From positions 248,001-312,000 of the forward strand of contig CP001626.1 of assembly GCA_000023185.1 (NCBI GenBank): a stretch of 64,000 nt of DNA, in the 5' to 3' direction. Each line of letters opens with the position of its first letter. Positions within the stretch are counted from its first letter, which is position 1. The notes beneath the pieces are model-generated. The model did not search any database and had not been told where the DNA came from. It was given only the letters and a program-made list of their open reading frames with translations. Below are positions 1 to 6,759 of this stretch, in pieces. The DNA is from Rhizobium leguminosarum bv. trifolii WSM1325 (GTDB taxonomy: Bacteria > Pseudomonadota > Alphaproteobacteria > Rhizobiales > Rhizobiaceae). A program made the position numbers and the translations under genes.

Positions 1-571
1 AACCCGGCGGCAACGCCCCGGAGGCGGCCACGTGTTTGGGCGAAAAAGCGCAATCGCGGTTGTCGAAATAATTGAAGTTGCCGCTAACAACATCGACTGC
101 GCCGAGGCTGAGACGGATGGCACCGGAATTGATCAGGCCGAAATCGACCAGACCGGCGAGGGTCTCCTGCAACGGCGCGGTGTCGTAAAGGCTGATCGCG
201 GCCATCGGGTCGCCCGGGATGTTCCATGGCGCAAAGACGCGCGGCGTGAAAAAGCCGGGAACGCCGGTCAAAGACCCCAGAAAAGCGGAGGATTCGTTGA
301 ACCATTTGCGCATCGCATTGCCATTGCCGAGAAAATGGCCGGGCAGGCCGGACGATACCCGATGCCAGAAGGTCCTCAGGTTATCGACACGCTGATCGAC
401 GGGGCTTCCGGCAATGATGGCTGAGTTGATCGAGCCGATGGATATCCCGGCCAGCCAGTCGGGGCGGATGCCAGCCTCATGCAAGGCTTCGTAAGCGCCG
501 GCCTGGTAGGCACCCAAAGCACCGCCGCCCTGAAACACCAGCACGGTTTTCTCTGTCGGAATAGTACTCAC
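1..571 (-). CDS. Patatin-like phospholipase, N-terminal part (cut by window edge)
   Basis: Reading the minus strand from a GTG at 571 gives an open frame to the window edge, about 190 residues. It has the patatin hallmarks: an oxyanion loop FQGGGALGAYQAG near residue 14 and the nucleophile elbow GISIGS near residue 43. Patatins are Ser-Asp lipid acyl hydrolases; the catalytic Asp lies beyond the visible part. The stretch FFTPRVFAPWNIPG resembles the bacterial patatin subgroup that carries a C-terminal DUF3734, but that region is not in view. The GTG is preferred because the conserved core begins within 13 residues of it. No operon partner is visible upstream, where an insertion element begins 394 bp away. 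The family call is firm; the substrate is unknown. Confidence 0.88.
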   Translation of the reverse strand, partial: MSTIPTEKTVLVFQGGGALGAYQAGAYEALHEAGIRPDWLAGISIGSINSAIIAGSPVDQRVDNLRTFWHRVSSGLPGHFLGNGNAMRKWFNESSAFLGSLTGVPGFFTPRVFAPWNIPGDPMAAISLYDTAPLQETLAGLVDFGLINSGAIRLSLGAVDVVSGNFNYFDNRDCAFSPKHVAASGALPPG

Positions 572-959
572 GGGACGCTTTTCCTTAAATGCTGCGGCCG
601 CTAACAAATAGCACAGGGAAGACCATCAAGCTGCACAGGGCAAATTAAGTTTTAGTAATGCAGGAAGGCTTCTTTGCTAATCTTATTCGCGTTATTTCAA
701 TGACTTGCTGGTCAAAGCGGCGAATTCTTCGCAATCATTAAGGCCTTTTGGTAGTCCTGCCGAGCGCATCTTGCAATGCAACAAAATGTGACAACACCGG
801 CTGTGTGGAGATGTAGACCGCGAATTCACCCACGCCAGGCCAATCCTTCATTTCAGACTTGCTACGCCGTTCGACCAGCATCGTCAGCTGGTTCAATCAA
901 CGAAGTCTCGCTTCGAGACAGGAGCATCCTTATGTTCCATAATCTATCTTATGCGATAT
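572..959. other. Intergenic stretch upstream of the patatin gene
   Basis: About 390 bp between the patatin start and the left target duplication of the insertion element. I see no supported gene. It should hold the patatin promoter, but no clear box could be identified by eye. Confidence 0.4.
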
Positions 960-964
960 ATATG
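960..964. repeat. Target-site duplication ATATG, left copy
   Basis: The five bases ATATG directly precede the TGTAAGGGCTAATTAG terminus of the insertion element. The same five bases directly follow its other end at 3499-3503. This is what a 5-bp target duplication looks like, and it fixes the element at 965-3498. Confidence 0.7.
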
Positions 965-1106
965 TGTAAGGGCTAATTAGTAATGCGACAGTTGGGCCAG
1001 TTAGAGATGCGACAGTCTCGCCTCTCGACGCACTGGTCAAAGCCAACGTTGGGAGCAAGGATGACGATCTTCAGCCTGGTCAAGACCATGAGCGGTCGGA
1101 GTCGTC

Positions 1107-2531
1107 ATGTCCTTTATGATCACCATGTCGCAGAAAGAGTTGCATCGCCTTGAAGTCATCCAGAAGATCCGTGACCTACGCCTGAGCGTTGTCCAGGCTG
1201 CCGAACTGCTCGGGCTCAGTCGAAGTCAGGTCCATCGGTTGCTGCAGGCCTATGACCGGGATGGTCCAGCCGGCCTCGTTTCCAAGAAACGATCGCAGCC
1301 GAGCAACCGGCGCCACAGCGAGGAGTTTCGCAATGCAGCGCTGGATCTGATCCGCGAGCACTATCTGGATTTCGGCCCGACGCTGGCTCGCGAGAAGCTG
1401 ATCGAGCTGCACCGGATCTCTGTTGCTAAGGAGACGCTGCGGCAATGGATGACCGAGGCCGGCATCTGGATCTCGCGCCGGGAACGCAAGAAACGGGTTT
1501 TCCAGCCACGCGGCCGGCGCGACTGCTTTGGCGAACTGGTGCAGATCGATGGTTCGCATCACTGGTGGTTCGAGAACCGCGGCCCCAAATGCGCCCTGCT
1601 CGTCTATATCGACGATGCGACCGGCAAGCTGCTGCACCTGCGGTTCGCCGGATCAGAGAACACGTTCGACTATCTGCATGCGACTAAGGCGTATTTGCAG
1701 CAATGGGGCAAACCTCTCGCGTTCTACAGCGACAAACATGGGGTTTTCCGTAGCACGCATGCGTCAGAGAAAGACCGGACGAGCGGCCTGACGCAGTTTG
1801 GTCGTGCGCTTTATGAGCTGAACATCGACATTATCTGTGCCAACACTCCGCAAGCCAAGGGCCGTGTGGAACGCGCCAACCAGACATTGCAGGATCGGCT
1901 GGTGAAGGAGATGCGGCTTCGCGGCATCGATACGATCGAAGCTGCCAATGCCTATGCGCCTGAGTTCATTGCGGATTTCAATTCGCGGTTCGGCAAGCAA
2001 CCGCGCAATCCGAAGGACATGCACCGACCGCTGGCCGACCATGAGAATCTCGATGGCGCCATGTGCCGGAAGGAAGTCCGCACACTGTCGCAGTCGCTGA
2101 CGCTCCGTTACGACAAGGTCTTGTTCATTCTCGATCCGACCGAGATTTCCAGGCCATTGGCGGGTAAGAAGGTCGTTGTCTGCGACTACCCGGACGGCCG
2201 CCTCGAGATCATGCACGAGAGCTTCACCCTGCCCTACAGAACCTTCGATACATTGCGGTCGGTCCACCGGGCAGAGGTTGTCGAGAACAAGCGTCTCGAC
2301 GACATGCTTTCCATCGTCGCCGAGCTGCAGGCTGGGCGGGAACAGCAGCGCAGCAAGAGCGGCCCTCGCCGCACCGGCCAGACGGATCATATGTTCGGTA
2401 TTCCCGATGGCAGCCAGGGCAATGGTTATCAGAAGCGTGGCCGCAAGCCTGGCCGGCGGACGGACTTCATGAATGATCCGGAGGTGATTGCCAAAAGGCA
2501 GAAGGCGTTGATGAGGCAGCCAGCGGAATGA
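1107..2531 (+). CDS. ISNCY family DDE transposase
   Basis: The 474-residue protein should catalyse excision and integration of the surrounding element. It starts with a helix-turn-helix (SVVQAAELLGLSRSQVHRLL, about residues 30-49). An rve-type catalytic core follows, with an Asp in LVQIDGSHHWW near residue 147, an Asp in FYSDKHGVF near residue 208, and a Glu in AKGRVERANQTL near residue 254, giving a complete DDE triad. The basic tail KRGRKPGRR is typical of this family. Alternative in-frame starts lie a few codons downstream (MITMSQ). That second one aligns with the start of the broken relative at 5177, so either may be used. The reading frame is intact, so the element could be active. Confidence 0.9.
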   Translation: MSFMITMSQKELHRLEVIQKIRDLRLSVVQAAELLGLSRSQVHRLLQAYDRDGPAGLVSKKRSQPSNRRHSEEFRNAALDLIREHYLDFGPTLAREKLIELHRISVAKETLRQWMTEAGIWISRRERKKRVFQPRGRRDCFGELVQIDGSHHWWFENRGPKCALLVYIDDATGKLLHLRFAGSENTFDYLHATKAYLQQWGKPLAFYSDKHGVFRSTHASEKDRTSGLTQFGRALYELNIDIICANTPQAKGRVERANQTLQDRLVKEMRLRGIDTIEAANAYAPEFIADFNSRFGKQPRNPKDMHRPLADHENLDGAMCRKEVRTLSQSLTLRYDKVLFILDPTEISRPLAGKKVVVCDYPDGRLEIMHESFTLPYRTFDTLRSVHRAEVVENKRLDDMLSIVAELQAGREQQRSKSGPRRTGQTDHMFGIPDGSQGNGYQKRGRKPGRRTDFMNDPEVIAKRQKALMRQPAE

Positions 2532-2537
2532 AGTTCG

Positions 2538-3305
2538 TCAGTGCACGCCGATGTCGCTTTGCGTATCCGATTCCAACTGCAGGCAGGCTGCCCAAAGTGG
2601 CGTCTTGTGGAAGGATCCGTCCTGGAGAAGAGTGAGCCCCTCTCGTGCCTCATAGAGCAAGCCGAGCCAGCATAAGCGTCGAAAGACGCCGTGCTGGAGA
2701 TCGGATTTCAACTTCCAGGCTTCCAGGGTTATTTCGGTGTCCGACAGAGGCGCCAGGTCTGGATAGAGGATCTCCACAACCTCCATTGGCGTGCAACCTT
2801 CTCTGGCCGCGATATTGAGAAGATTGAGGAATAGGCGCCACCAGCGTAACCGCGCTCGGACCTCCTCTTCCCGCTCGGTGGCGTGGACATACGAATAGAG
2901 ATAATCCGTGGCGACCAGATCAAAGAAGGCTTGCGGGTCCACCAAAAACTCCCGGCCGCGTTTGGTTGGCAGCAGCACGTCCTTTTTTCGGCGAAGAAGT
3001 TTCAGATGACGGGCCATGTCGCGCACGACCCAAAGCGGCGGCATGTCGCTTTCATTGAGCACCTTGTTCATGCTGTAGAGGTCTTCGGCTGTGAAGCTTG
3101 GCCAGAGGAAGTGCACAGCGGCCCAATGCACGAACTTGCGGTTCATGGCGCCGGTCGCAGTCAATCCTATGCCACCCTCACCGTCAGCATAGGCAACCGA
3201 AAGAAGCATGCCGCGAAGAAGTGGTGACAGCGCGGCGACATCGACGTGCCCCTGCAGGTTGATTTCCGGAAGCATCGTGCGGCTTTGATCCCCATCCTGC
3301 GCCAT
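2538..3305 (-). CDS. Hypothetical protein, passenger gene inside the insertion element
   Basis: This gene of about 255 residues lies inside the insertion-sequence ends and converges on the transposase, with a 6-bp gap between the two stop codons. I do not recognise a family. It looks like a soluble, mostly helical protein with Trp-rich segments (RARLRWWRLFLNLLN) and an acidic, Leu-rich C-terminal half. It has no signal peptide or membrane segment. The ATG at 3305 (MAQDGD) is chosen; a TTG further upstream and an ATG at 3275 (MLPEINLQG) are also possible. Because it sits between the inverted repeats it should move with the element. It could be cargo or an accessory transposition factor. Confidence 0.6.
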   Translation of the reverse strand: MAQDGDQSRTMLPEINLQGHVDVAALSPLLRGMLLSVAYADGEGGIGLTATGAMNRKFVHWAAVHFLWPSFTAEDLYSMNKVLNESDMPPLWVVRDMARHLKLLRRKKDVLLPTKRGREFLVDPQAFFDLVATDYLYSYVHATEREEEVRARLRWWRLFLNLLNIAAREGCTPMEVVEILYPDLAPLSDTEITLEAWKLKSDLQHGVFRRLCWLGLLYEAREGLTLLQDGSFHKTPLWAACLQLESDTQSDIGVH

Positions 3306-3498
3306 GCAAGTGCCAGCGAGTATCGAGCGACAAAAGAACAATTGCCAGTGAGAAAGCTAAAGCCGAAGGGAGTGTCATCACCCGCCCCCGCTCCTCCCTT
3401 GCAACCCGGCCCAGCCGGTCGGATCGGCGGCTAATCCGAAGCGCAAGTGTCGCGTTTCTAACCGGCTGAAAGCGTCGCCCATCTAACCAGCTTTGACA

Positions 3499-3503
3499 AT
3501 ATG
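3499..3503. repeat. Target-site duplication ATATG, right copy
   Basis: Partner of 960-964. It is followed without a gap by TGTAGCCGGG, which looks like the left terminus of an IS30-type element. Confidence 0.7.
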
Positions 3504-3635
3504 TGTAGCCGGGTGGGTTCAAGGATGAAGTGCGACTTGCAATAGATAACAACGGTTTATCCCTGCAAGGAACGAGACATGAAGCGCACCTACTCCCAGA
3601 TCGATATGGATGAACGCCGCAAGATCACTCGCTGA
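3504..3635 (+). pseudogene. IS30-family transposase remnant (left end and first 18 codons)
   Basis: TGTAGCCGGGTGGGTTC at 3504 resembles an IS30-type left terminus, since that family's ends begin with TGTA. From the ATG at 3579 the frame reads MKRTYSQIDMDERRKITR and then stops at 3633-3635. That is the characteristic N-terminus of rhizobial IS30-family transposases, which normally continue for several hundred residues. The rest is lost before the transporter gene whose stop codon is at 3716. A nonfunctional fragment. Confidence 0.65.
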
Positions 3636-3715
3636 CGGGTGGCCGGATGCTGCCCTCCTGAAACGGATTGTCTCAACGGGGCAAGATCACGACACGCATG
3701 GCCCCATCCACTGAC

Positions 3716-4741
3716 CTAGTCCTGATTGGCAACCACTGGCAAACTGCCTTCGTTCGAAAGACGGGTTTCGGTCTGCCGGGCGGCAAAGACGAGGCGGCGC
3801 TTTGCGCGGATCGCGTGCCATTGTTGGTCGATCAGGACGCCGATGAGGATCACGCCACCCATGACAGCGAAATTCAACGACGAGGGAATACCAAGTAGAT
3901 TCACGAGATTCTGCAACTCCTGGAGCAGGACCGTCCCCAGCACGACGCCGACGATCGACCCCTCGCCGCCGCGGAGCGAAAAGCCGCCGAGTACGGCAGC
4001 CGCAATCGCGTAGAGTTCGTAGAACTGGCCATGGCTCGCCGGCGAGATCGAGCGTGTGTACATGGCGAAATAAATCGCCGAAAGCGCCGTCAGCAGCCCG
4101 CAAATGACATAGGCCGACATGATCATGCGGCCGGTACGGATACCGGAATAACGGGCCGCCTCCTCGTTCTTCCCGATCGCGTATAGATAACGTCCGAAGA
4201 CAGAGCGATGCAGCATGATCCACATGACCACGGCAATGATGACGAGTGCGATGAAGGTGTTGGGAACGCCGTAAAACCGTCCGGCGGTCAGGAATTCGAG
4301 GTCAGGGAAATTTTGGCCGAAAGCAAAGCCCGCCGTTCCGTCGGCCGTATAGAAGCGCGCTGCCCCACGATAGATCAGGAGGCCGCAGAGGGTGACGACG
4401 AAGGGCTGCAGGTTGAGCCGGGTGATCAGCCAGCCGTGGACGGCGCCTATGACCGCGCCGAGCGCGAGAATGAACGGCAGCGCCAGCATCCATGACATAT
4501 CCTGGACCGCGATGAAATCGACGAACAGCACACCGAGAAGTGCTACGAGCGAGCCCACGGAAAGCTCGATACCGCCTGTAATGATGACAAAGGCTTGACC
4601 GATCGACAGGATGCCGAACAGGCCGATCAAGTTGGCGGTGTTGGCCAGGTTGATCGGCAGCAGGAAGCGCGGATTGATGATGGCGACGACAATGCCGACG
4701 ACGACGATCAAAAGCAGCAGTCCGAGATCTTTTTTGACCAT
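3716..4741 (-). CDS. Ribose-type sugar ABC transporter permease (RbsC family)
   Basis: The 341-residue integral membrane protein has about nine to ten hydrophobic segments and the family signature of the BPD_transp_2 permeases. Examples are ITGGIELSVGSLVAL near residue 55, the AIGKNEEAARYSGIR loop near residue 190, and AVLGGFSLRGGEGSIVGVVLG near residue 245. Such permeases pair with an RbsA-like double ATPase and a periplasmic binding protein to import pentoses and related sugars. The ORF looks full length. The ATPase gene directly upstream on the same strand survives only as a frameshifted tail (4784-4935), so the transporter is probably dead or dependent on another ATPase. The substrate cannot be told. 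Confidence 0.9.
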   Translation of the reverse strand: MVKKDLGLLLLIVVVGIVVAIINPRFLLPINLANTANLIGLFGILSIGQAFVIITGGIELSVGSLVALLGVLFVDFIAVQDMSWMLALPFILALGAVIGAVHGWLITRLNLQPFVVTLCGLLIYRGAARFYTADGTAGFAFGQNFPDLEFLTAGRFYGVPNTFIALVIIAVVMWIMLHRSVFGRYLYAIGKNEEAARYSGIRTGRMIMSAYVICGLLTALSAIYFAMYTRSISPASHGQFYELYAIAAAVLGGFSLRGGEGSIVGVVLGTVLLQELQNLVNLLGIPSSLNFAVMGGVILIGVLIDQQWHAIRAKRRLVFAARQTETRLSNEGSLPVVANQD

Positions 4742-4783
4742 TCGAGATTCATCCCCGATACTTATTTATATGGGCCGCAGCCG

Positions 4784-4935
4784 CTATTTTACCCTTTTGC
4801 CGACAGCAAGCAAAAGGACGCTTTCCTGGCTGATTTCGTCCTCTTCCAATATGCCTGCGATCTGGCCCTCGTGCATGACGGCAGAAGGCGCTCTCTGGCC
4901 TCGATGCGGCGGAATGATTGGCTGCTGCAACTGTC
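4784..4935 (-). pseudogene. C-terminal remnant of RbsA-like sugar ABC ATPase
   Basis: On the minus strand one frame reads VMHEGQIAGILEEDEISQES and continues LLLAVGKRVK to a TAG at 4784-4786. This is the typical C-terminal end of the ribose-transporter ATPase family, where a VMxEGxI motif follows the second nucleotide-binding domain. Just upstream the expected SDR-(L/V)-LV context is found only in another frame (ERLLP), so a small indel is present. The rest of the gene is replaced by insertion-element ends from about 4937. It lies 42 bp upstream of the permease gene, as expected for an rbsA-rbsC pair. Confidence 0.6.
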
Positions 4936-4936
4936 A

Positions 4937-5089
4937 AAGCTAAAGCCGAAAGGTGCCCCTCACCCGCCCCGATCTGATCTTGCAACCCGGACCAGCCGCT
5001 CAGATCGGGGCTGGTCGTCGTGCCGTGCAGCAGCCGAAAGTGACACTTCTACTTTGCACCGATCCGGACATTCCAACTTCCCCGCCACA
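4937..5089 (+). mobile_element. Right-end remnant of an ISNCY-type element
   Basis: The stretch beginning AAAGCTAAAGCCGAAAGG and containing TTGCAACCCGGACCAGCCG parallels the right-hand part of the intact element at about 3353-3425, which has AAAGCTAAAGCCGAAGG and TTGCAACCCGGCCCAGCCG. It ends in two spaced boxes, TGACACTTCTACTTTGC and GGACATTCCAACTT, and a terminal CCACA at 5089. No transposase coding sequence remains in it. Confidence 0.6.
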
Positions 5090-5094
5090 ATTTA

Positions 5095-5305
5095 TGTAGC
5101 CGCAAAGTTAAAGTGTCCTGTTTCTGCAAAGTTGGAATGTCACTCTCCCCTTGTTTGATGACCTGGGAGATTGCGGATGGGAATGATTGCGATGAGCGAG
5201 CGTGATCTGCAGCGGATCGAGATTTTGTCGAAGGTGGTCGACGGACACATGACAATGGTAGCGGCAGTGCATGTGCTCACTCGGGATCTCGCCGGGGCGA
5301 ACTGA
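5095..5305 (+). pseudogene. Left end and truncated transposase start of an ISNCY-type element
   Basis: TGTAGCCGCAAAGTTAAAG at 5095 is an inverted match to the right end finishing at 5089, with five bases (ATTTA) between them. From the ATG at 5177 the frame gives MGMIAMSERDLQRIEIL, which aligns with the start of the intact transposase at 1107 (MITMSQKELHRLEVI). It stays similar for about 34 codons and then reaches a TGA at 5303-5305. The remaining transposase is absent. The type I secretion adaptor gene follows at once. Confidence 0.65.
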
Positions 5306-5316
5306 TCCGTCACATC

Positions 5317-6759
5317 CTACGGTTCGCGTATTGCGTTATCGAGGCCACGCAGCAGCGGATACAGGAAATAGGAGATCACAGTACGGTTGCCGACCTTGAT
5401 TTCCGTGGACACGGTCATGCCGGGAAGTAGCCGCACCGGCATGCCTGCTGCATTCAGCCGGGTATCGGCAAGCAGGATCCGCGCCTTGAAGAAGGGGGCG
5501 GCCGGCTGGCTCGGGGTCTCTGTTTGCTCCTGTTGGCCGGTGAGGAAGGTGTCCTGGCTGATGGTTCTCACCTCGCCCGTGGCGGTGCCATATTTCTGGA
5601 AGGGATAGGCGTCGAGCTTGATGCGGGCTTCCTTGCCGACGGCTACGCGACCGATGTCGCGCGTGTTGATCGAGACTTCGGCTTCGAGCGGCACGTTGAT
5701 CGGTACCAGCGTCACGACCGGTTCCGCCTCGCGCACCACTGAACCGACCGAGCGGTGGGCGAGATCGAGCACGACGGCATCGGCGGGTGCGGTCAGCGCC
5801 ACCATGTTGCGGCGCAGTTCCATCTTTTTCAGTTCCTCGTCAGCCATGTCACGCTGGCCGCGCAGTTCCACCAGCTGCTCCATTGCGGCGCGGCGGAAAT
5901 CCTCGATGAAGGCCTGGCGGTCGGCTCGGAGCTTGGCATAGGCGTGGGCGGCCTCGTCTGCCCGGCCGCGGACAGCGGTCAGGTCGGACTCGACGTCAAG
6001 GCGAGCGTCACGCGAGCCGAGCAACGTGATCAGCGAGCCGCTCTGCTTGTTATAGAGCCGCTCCCGCGCTGCCTCGATCTGAGAGAGCCCATCGCGCCTG
6101 TCGTTGAGCACGGCCTCCTGGTTCCTGCTCGCCGCAAGAGCGGCCGACTGGCCGGCGATTTGCTGCTCGAAATTCTGCAGCTGCGCCATGTAGAAGGCCT
6201 GTCGCTGGCCGAAGAGCTGCGCCTGCAGCACCTGGTCGGGCGCATCTCCCGCCATCTTCGTGTAGTCGTCGCCGGCAAGCTCGGCCTCGATGCGCCTCAC
6301 CTGCGCGTCGAGCGCGGAGAACTTCGCCTGCTGCTGGTCGACATCGGCCTGGCTGAAAGTGGCGTCGAGGGTCGCGAGCGTCTGCCCGGCATGCACCACT
6401 TCGCCGACCTTCACCTCAATCGTGCGGATGATCGAGGTTTCGAGCGGCTGGACGACGATCGTCGGCTGGGTGGTGACGAGCTTGCCGGGCGCAATCACCA
6501 CCTCATCGATCGACGAGACCGAGGCCCAGATGATCGCCGAAACAATCAGCGCCGTCACGCAGTACAGCGTCATCCTTGCAATGCGCGGCGGGGCGCGTTC
6601 CTCCAGCTCGACGGCGTCGGACTGGAATTCTGCAATTGCCGGCGGCAACGGCGGGCGGGCGGTGAGCTCCCTGCCCTTCCCCGAAGGGCCCTTGTCTGAA
6701 GGGCCTTTGCCTGAAGGGACCGGCAGGTTTTCGCTGGGTTTTCTAATGTGCGCGTTCAT
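5317..6759 (-). CDS. HlyD-family type I secretion periplasmic adaptor
   Basis: This 480-residue membrane-fusion protein would bridge the inner-membrane ABC exporter to an outer-membrane TolC-type channel. It has a cytoplasmic N-terminus, one transmembrane segment (MTLYCVTALIVSAIIWASV) near residues 65-85, and a biotinyl-lipoyl-like half (VKVGEVVHAGQTLATLDA). A long coiled coil with EAARERLYNKQSGSL follows, then the second lipoyl half (LTAPADAVVLDLAHRSVGSV) and a beta-barrel ending in LLPGMTVSTEIKVGNRTVISYFLYPL. The start ATG at 6759 overlaps the exporter stop codon (ATGA), so translation is coupled. No outer-membrane partner gene is nearby. The N-terminal tail contains a short KGPS-type repeat. 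Confidence 0.92.
   Translation of the reverse strand: MNAHIRKPSENLPVPSGKGPSDKGPSGKGRELTARPPLPPAIAEFQSDAVELEERAPPRIARMTLYCVTALIVSAIIWASVSSIDEVVIAPGKLVTTQPTIVVQPLETSIIRTIEVKVGEVVHAGQTLATLDATFSQADVDQQQAKFSALDAQVRRIEAELAGDDYTKMAGDAPDQVLQAQLFGQRQAFYMAQLQNFEQQIAGQSAALAASRNQEAVLNDRRDGLSQIEAARERLYNKQSGSLITLLGSRDARLDVESDLTAVRGRADEAAHAYAKLRADRQAFIEDFRRAAMEQLVELRGQRDMADEELKKMELRRNMVALTAPADAVVLDLAHRSVGSVVREAEPVVTLVPINVPLEAEVSINTRDIGRVAVGKEARIKLDAYPFQKYGTATGEVRTISQDTFLTGQQEQTETPSQPAAPFFKARILLADTRLNAAGMPVRLLPGMTVSTEIKVGNRTVISYFLYPLLRGLDNAIREP
6681..6725. repeat. Three tandem 15-bp units inside the adaptor gene
   Basis: Units CCGAAGGGCCCTTGT, CTGAAGGGCCTTTGC and CTGAAGGGACCGGCA follow one another without gaps. 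Each is five codons, so unit gain or loss would keep the frame. They encode the (G/D)KGPS-like N-terminal tail of the HlyD-type adaptor. Confidence 0.7.

Larger units (their letters stand above)
965..3498 (+). mobile_element. ISNCY-type insertion sequence, apparently intact, with a passenger gene
   Basis: The left end TGTAAGGGCTAATTAG continues with two spaced copies of a GCGACA-type box (985-990 and 1009-1014). The right end, read inward on the minus strand, is TGTCAAAGCTGGTTAG followed by the same kind of boxes (near 3472-3477 and 3450-3456). The two ends therefore form imperfect inverted repeats about 50 bp long, and both start with TGT. A 5-bp direct repeat ATATG flanks the unit. The element is 2,534 bp and carries a DDE transposase on the plus strand and a convergent gene of unknown function on the minus strand. 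The transposase resembles those usually called ISNCY (ISDol1-like); the exact named element was not identified. It sits immediately beside an IS30-like end at 3504. Confidence 0.78.

Noticed and set aside
5755..6699. 314-codon plus-strand open frame opposite the HlyD-like gene
   Set aside because: Shadow of the coiled-coil region; composition and lack of motifs argue against a gene.
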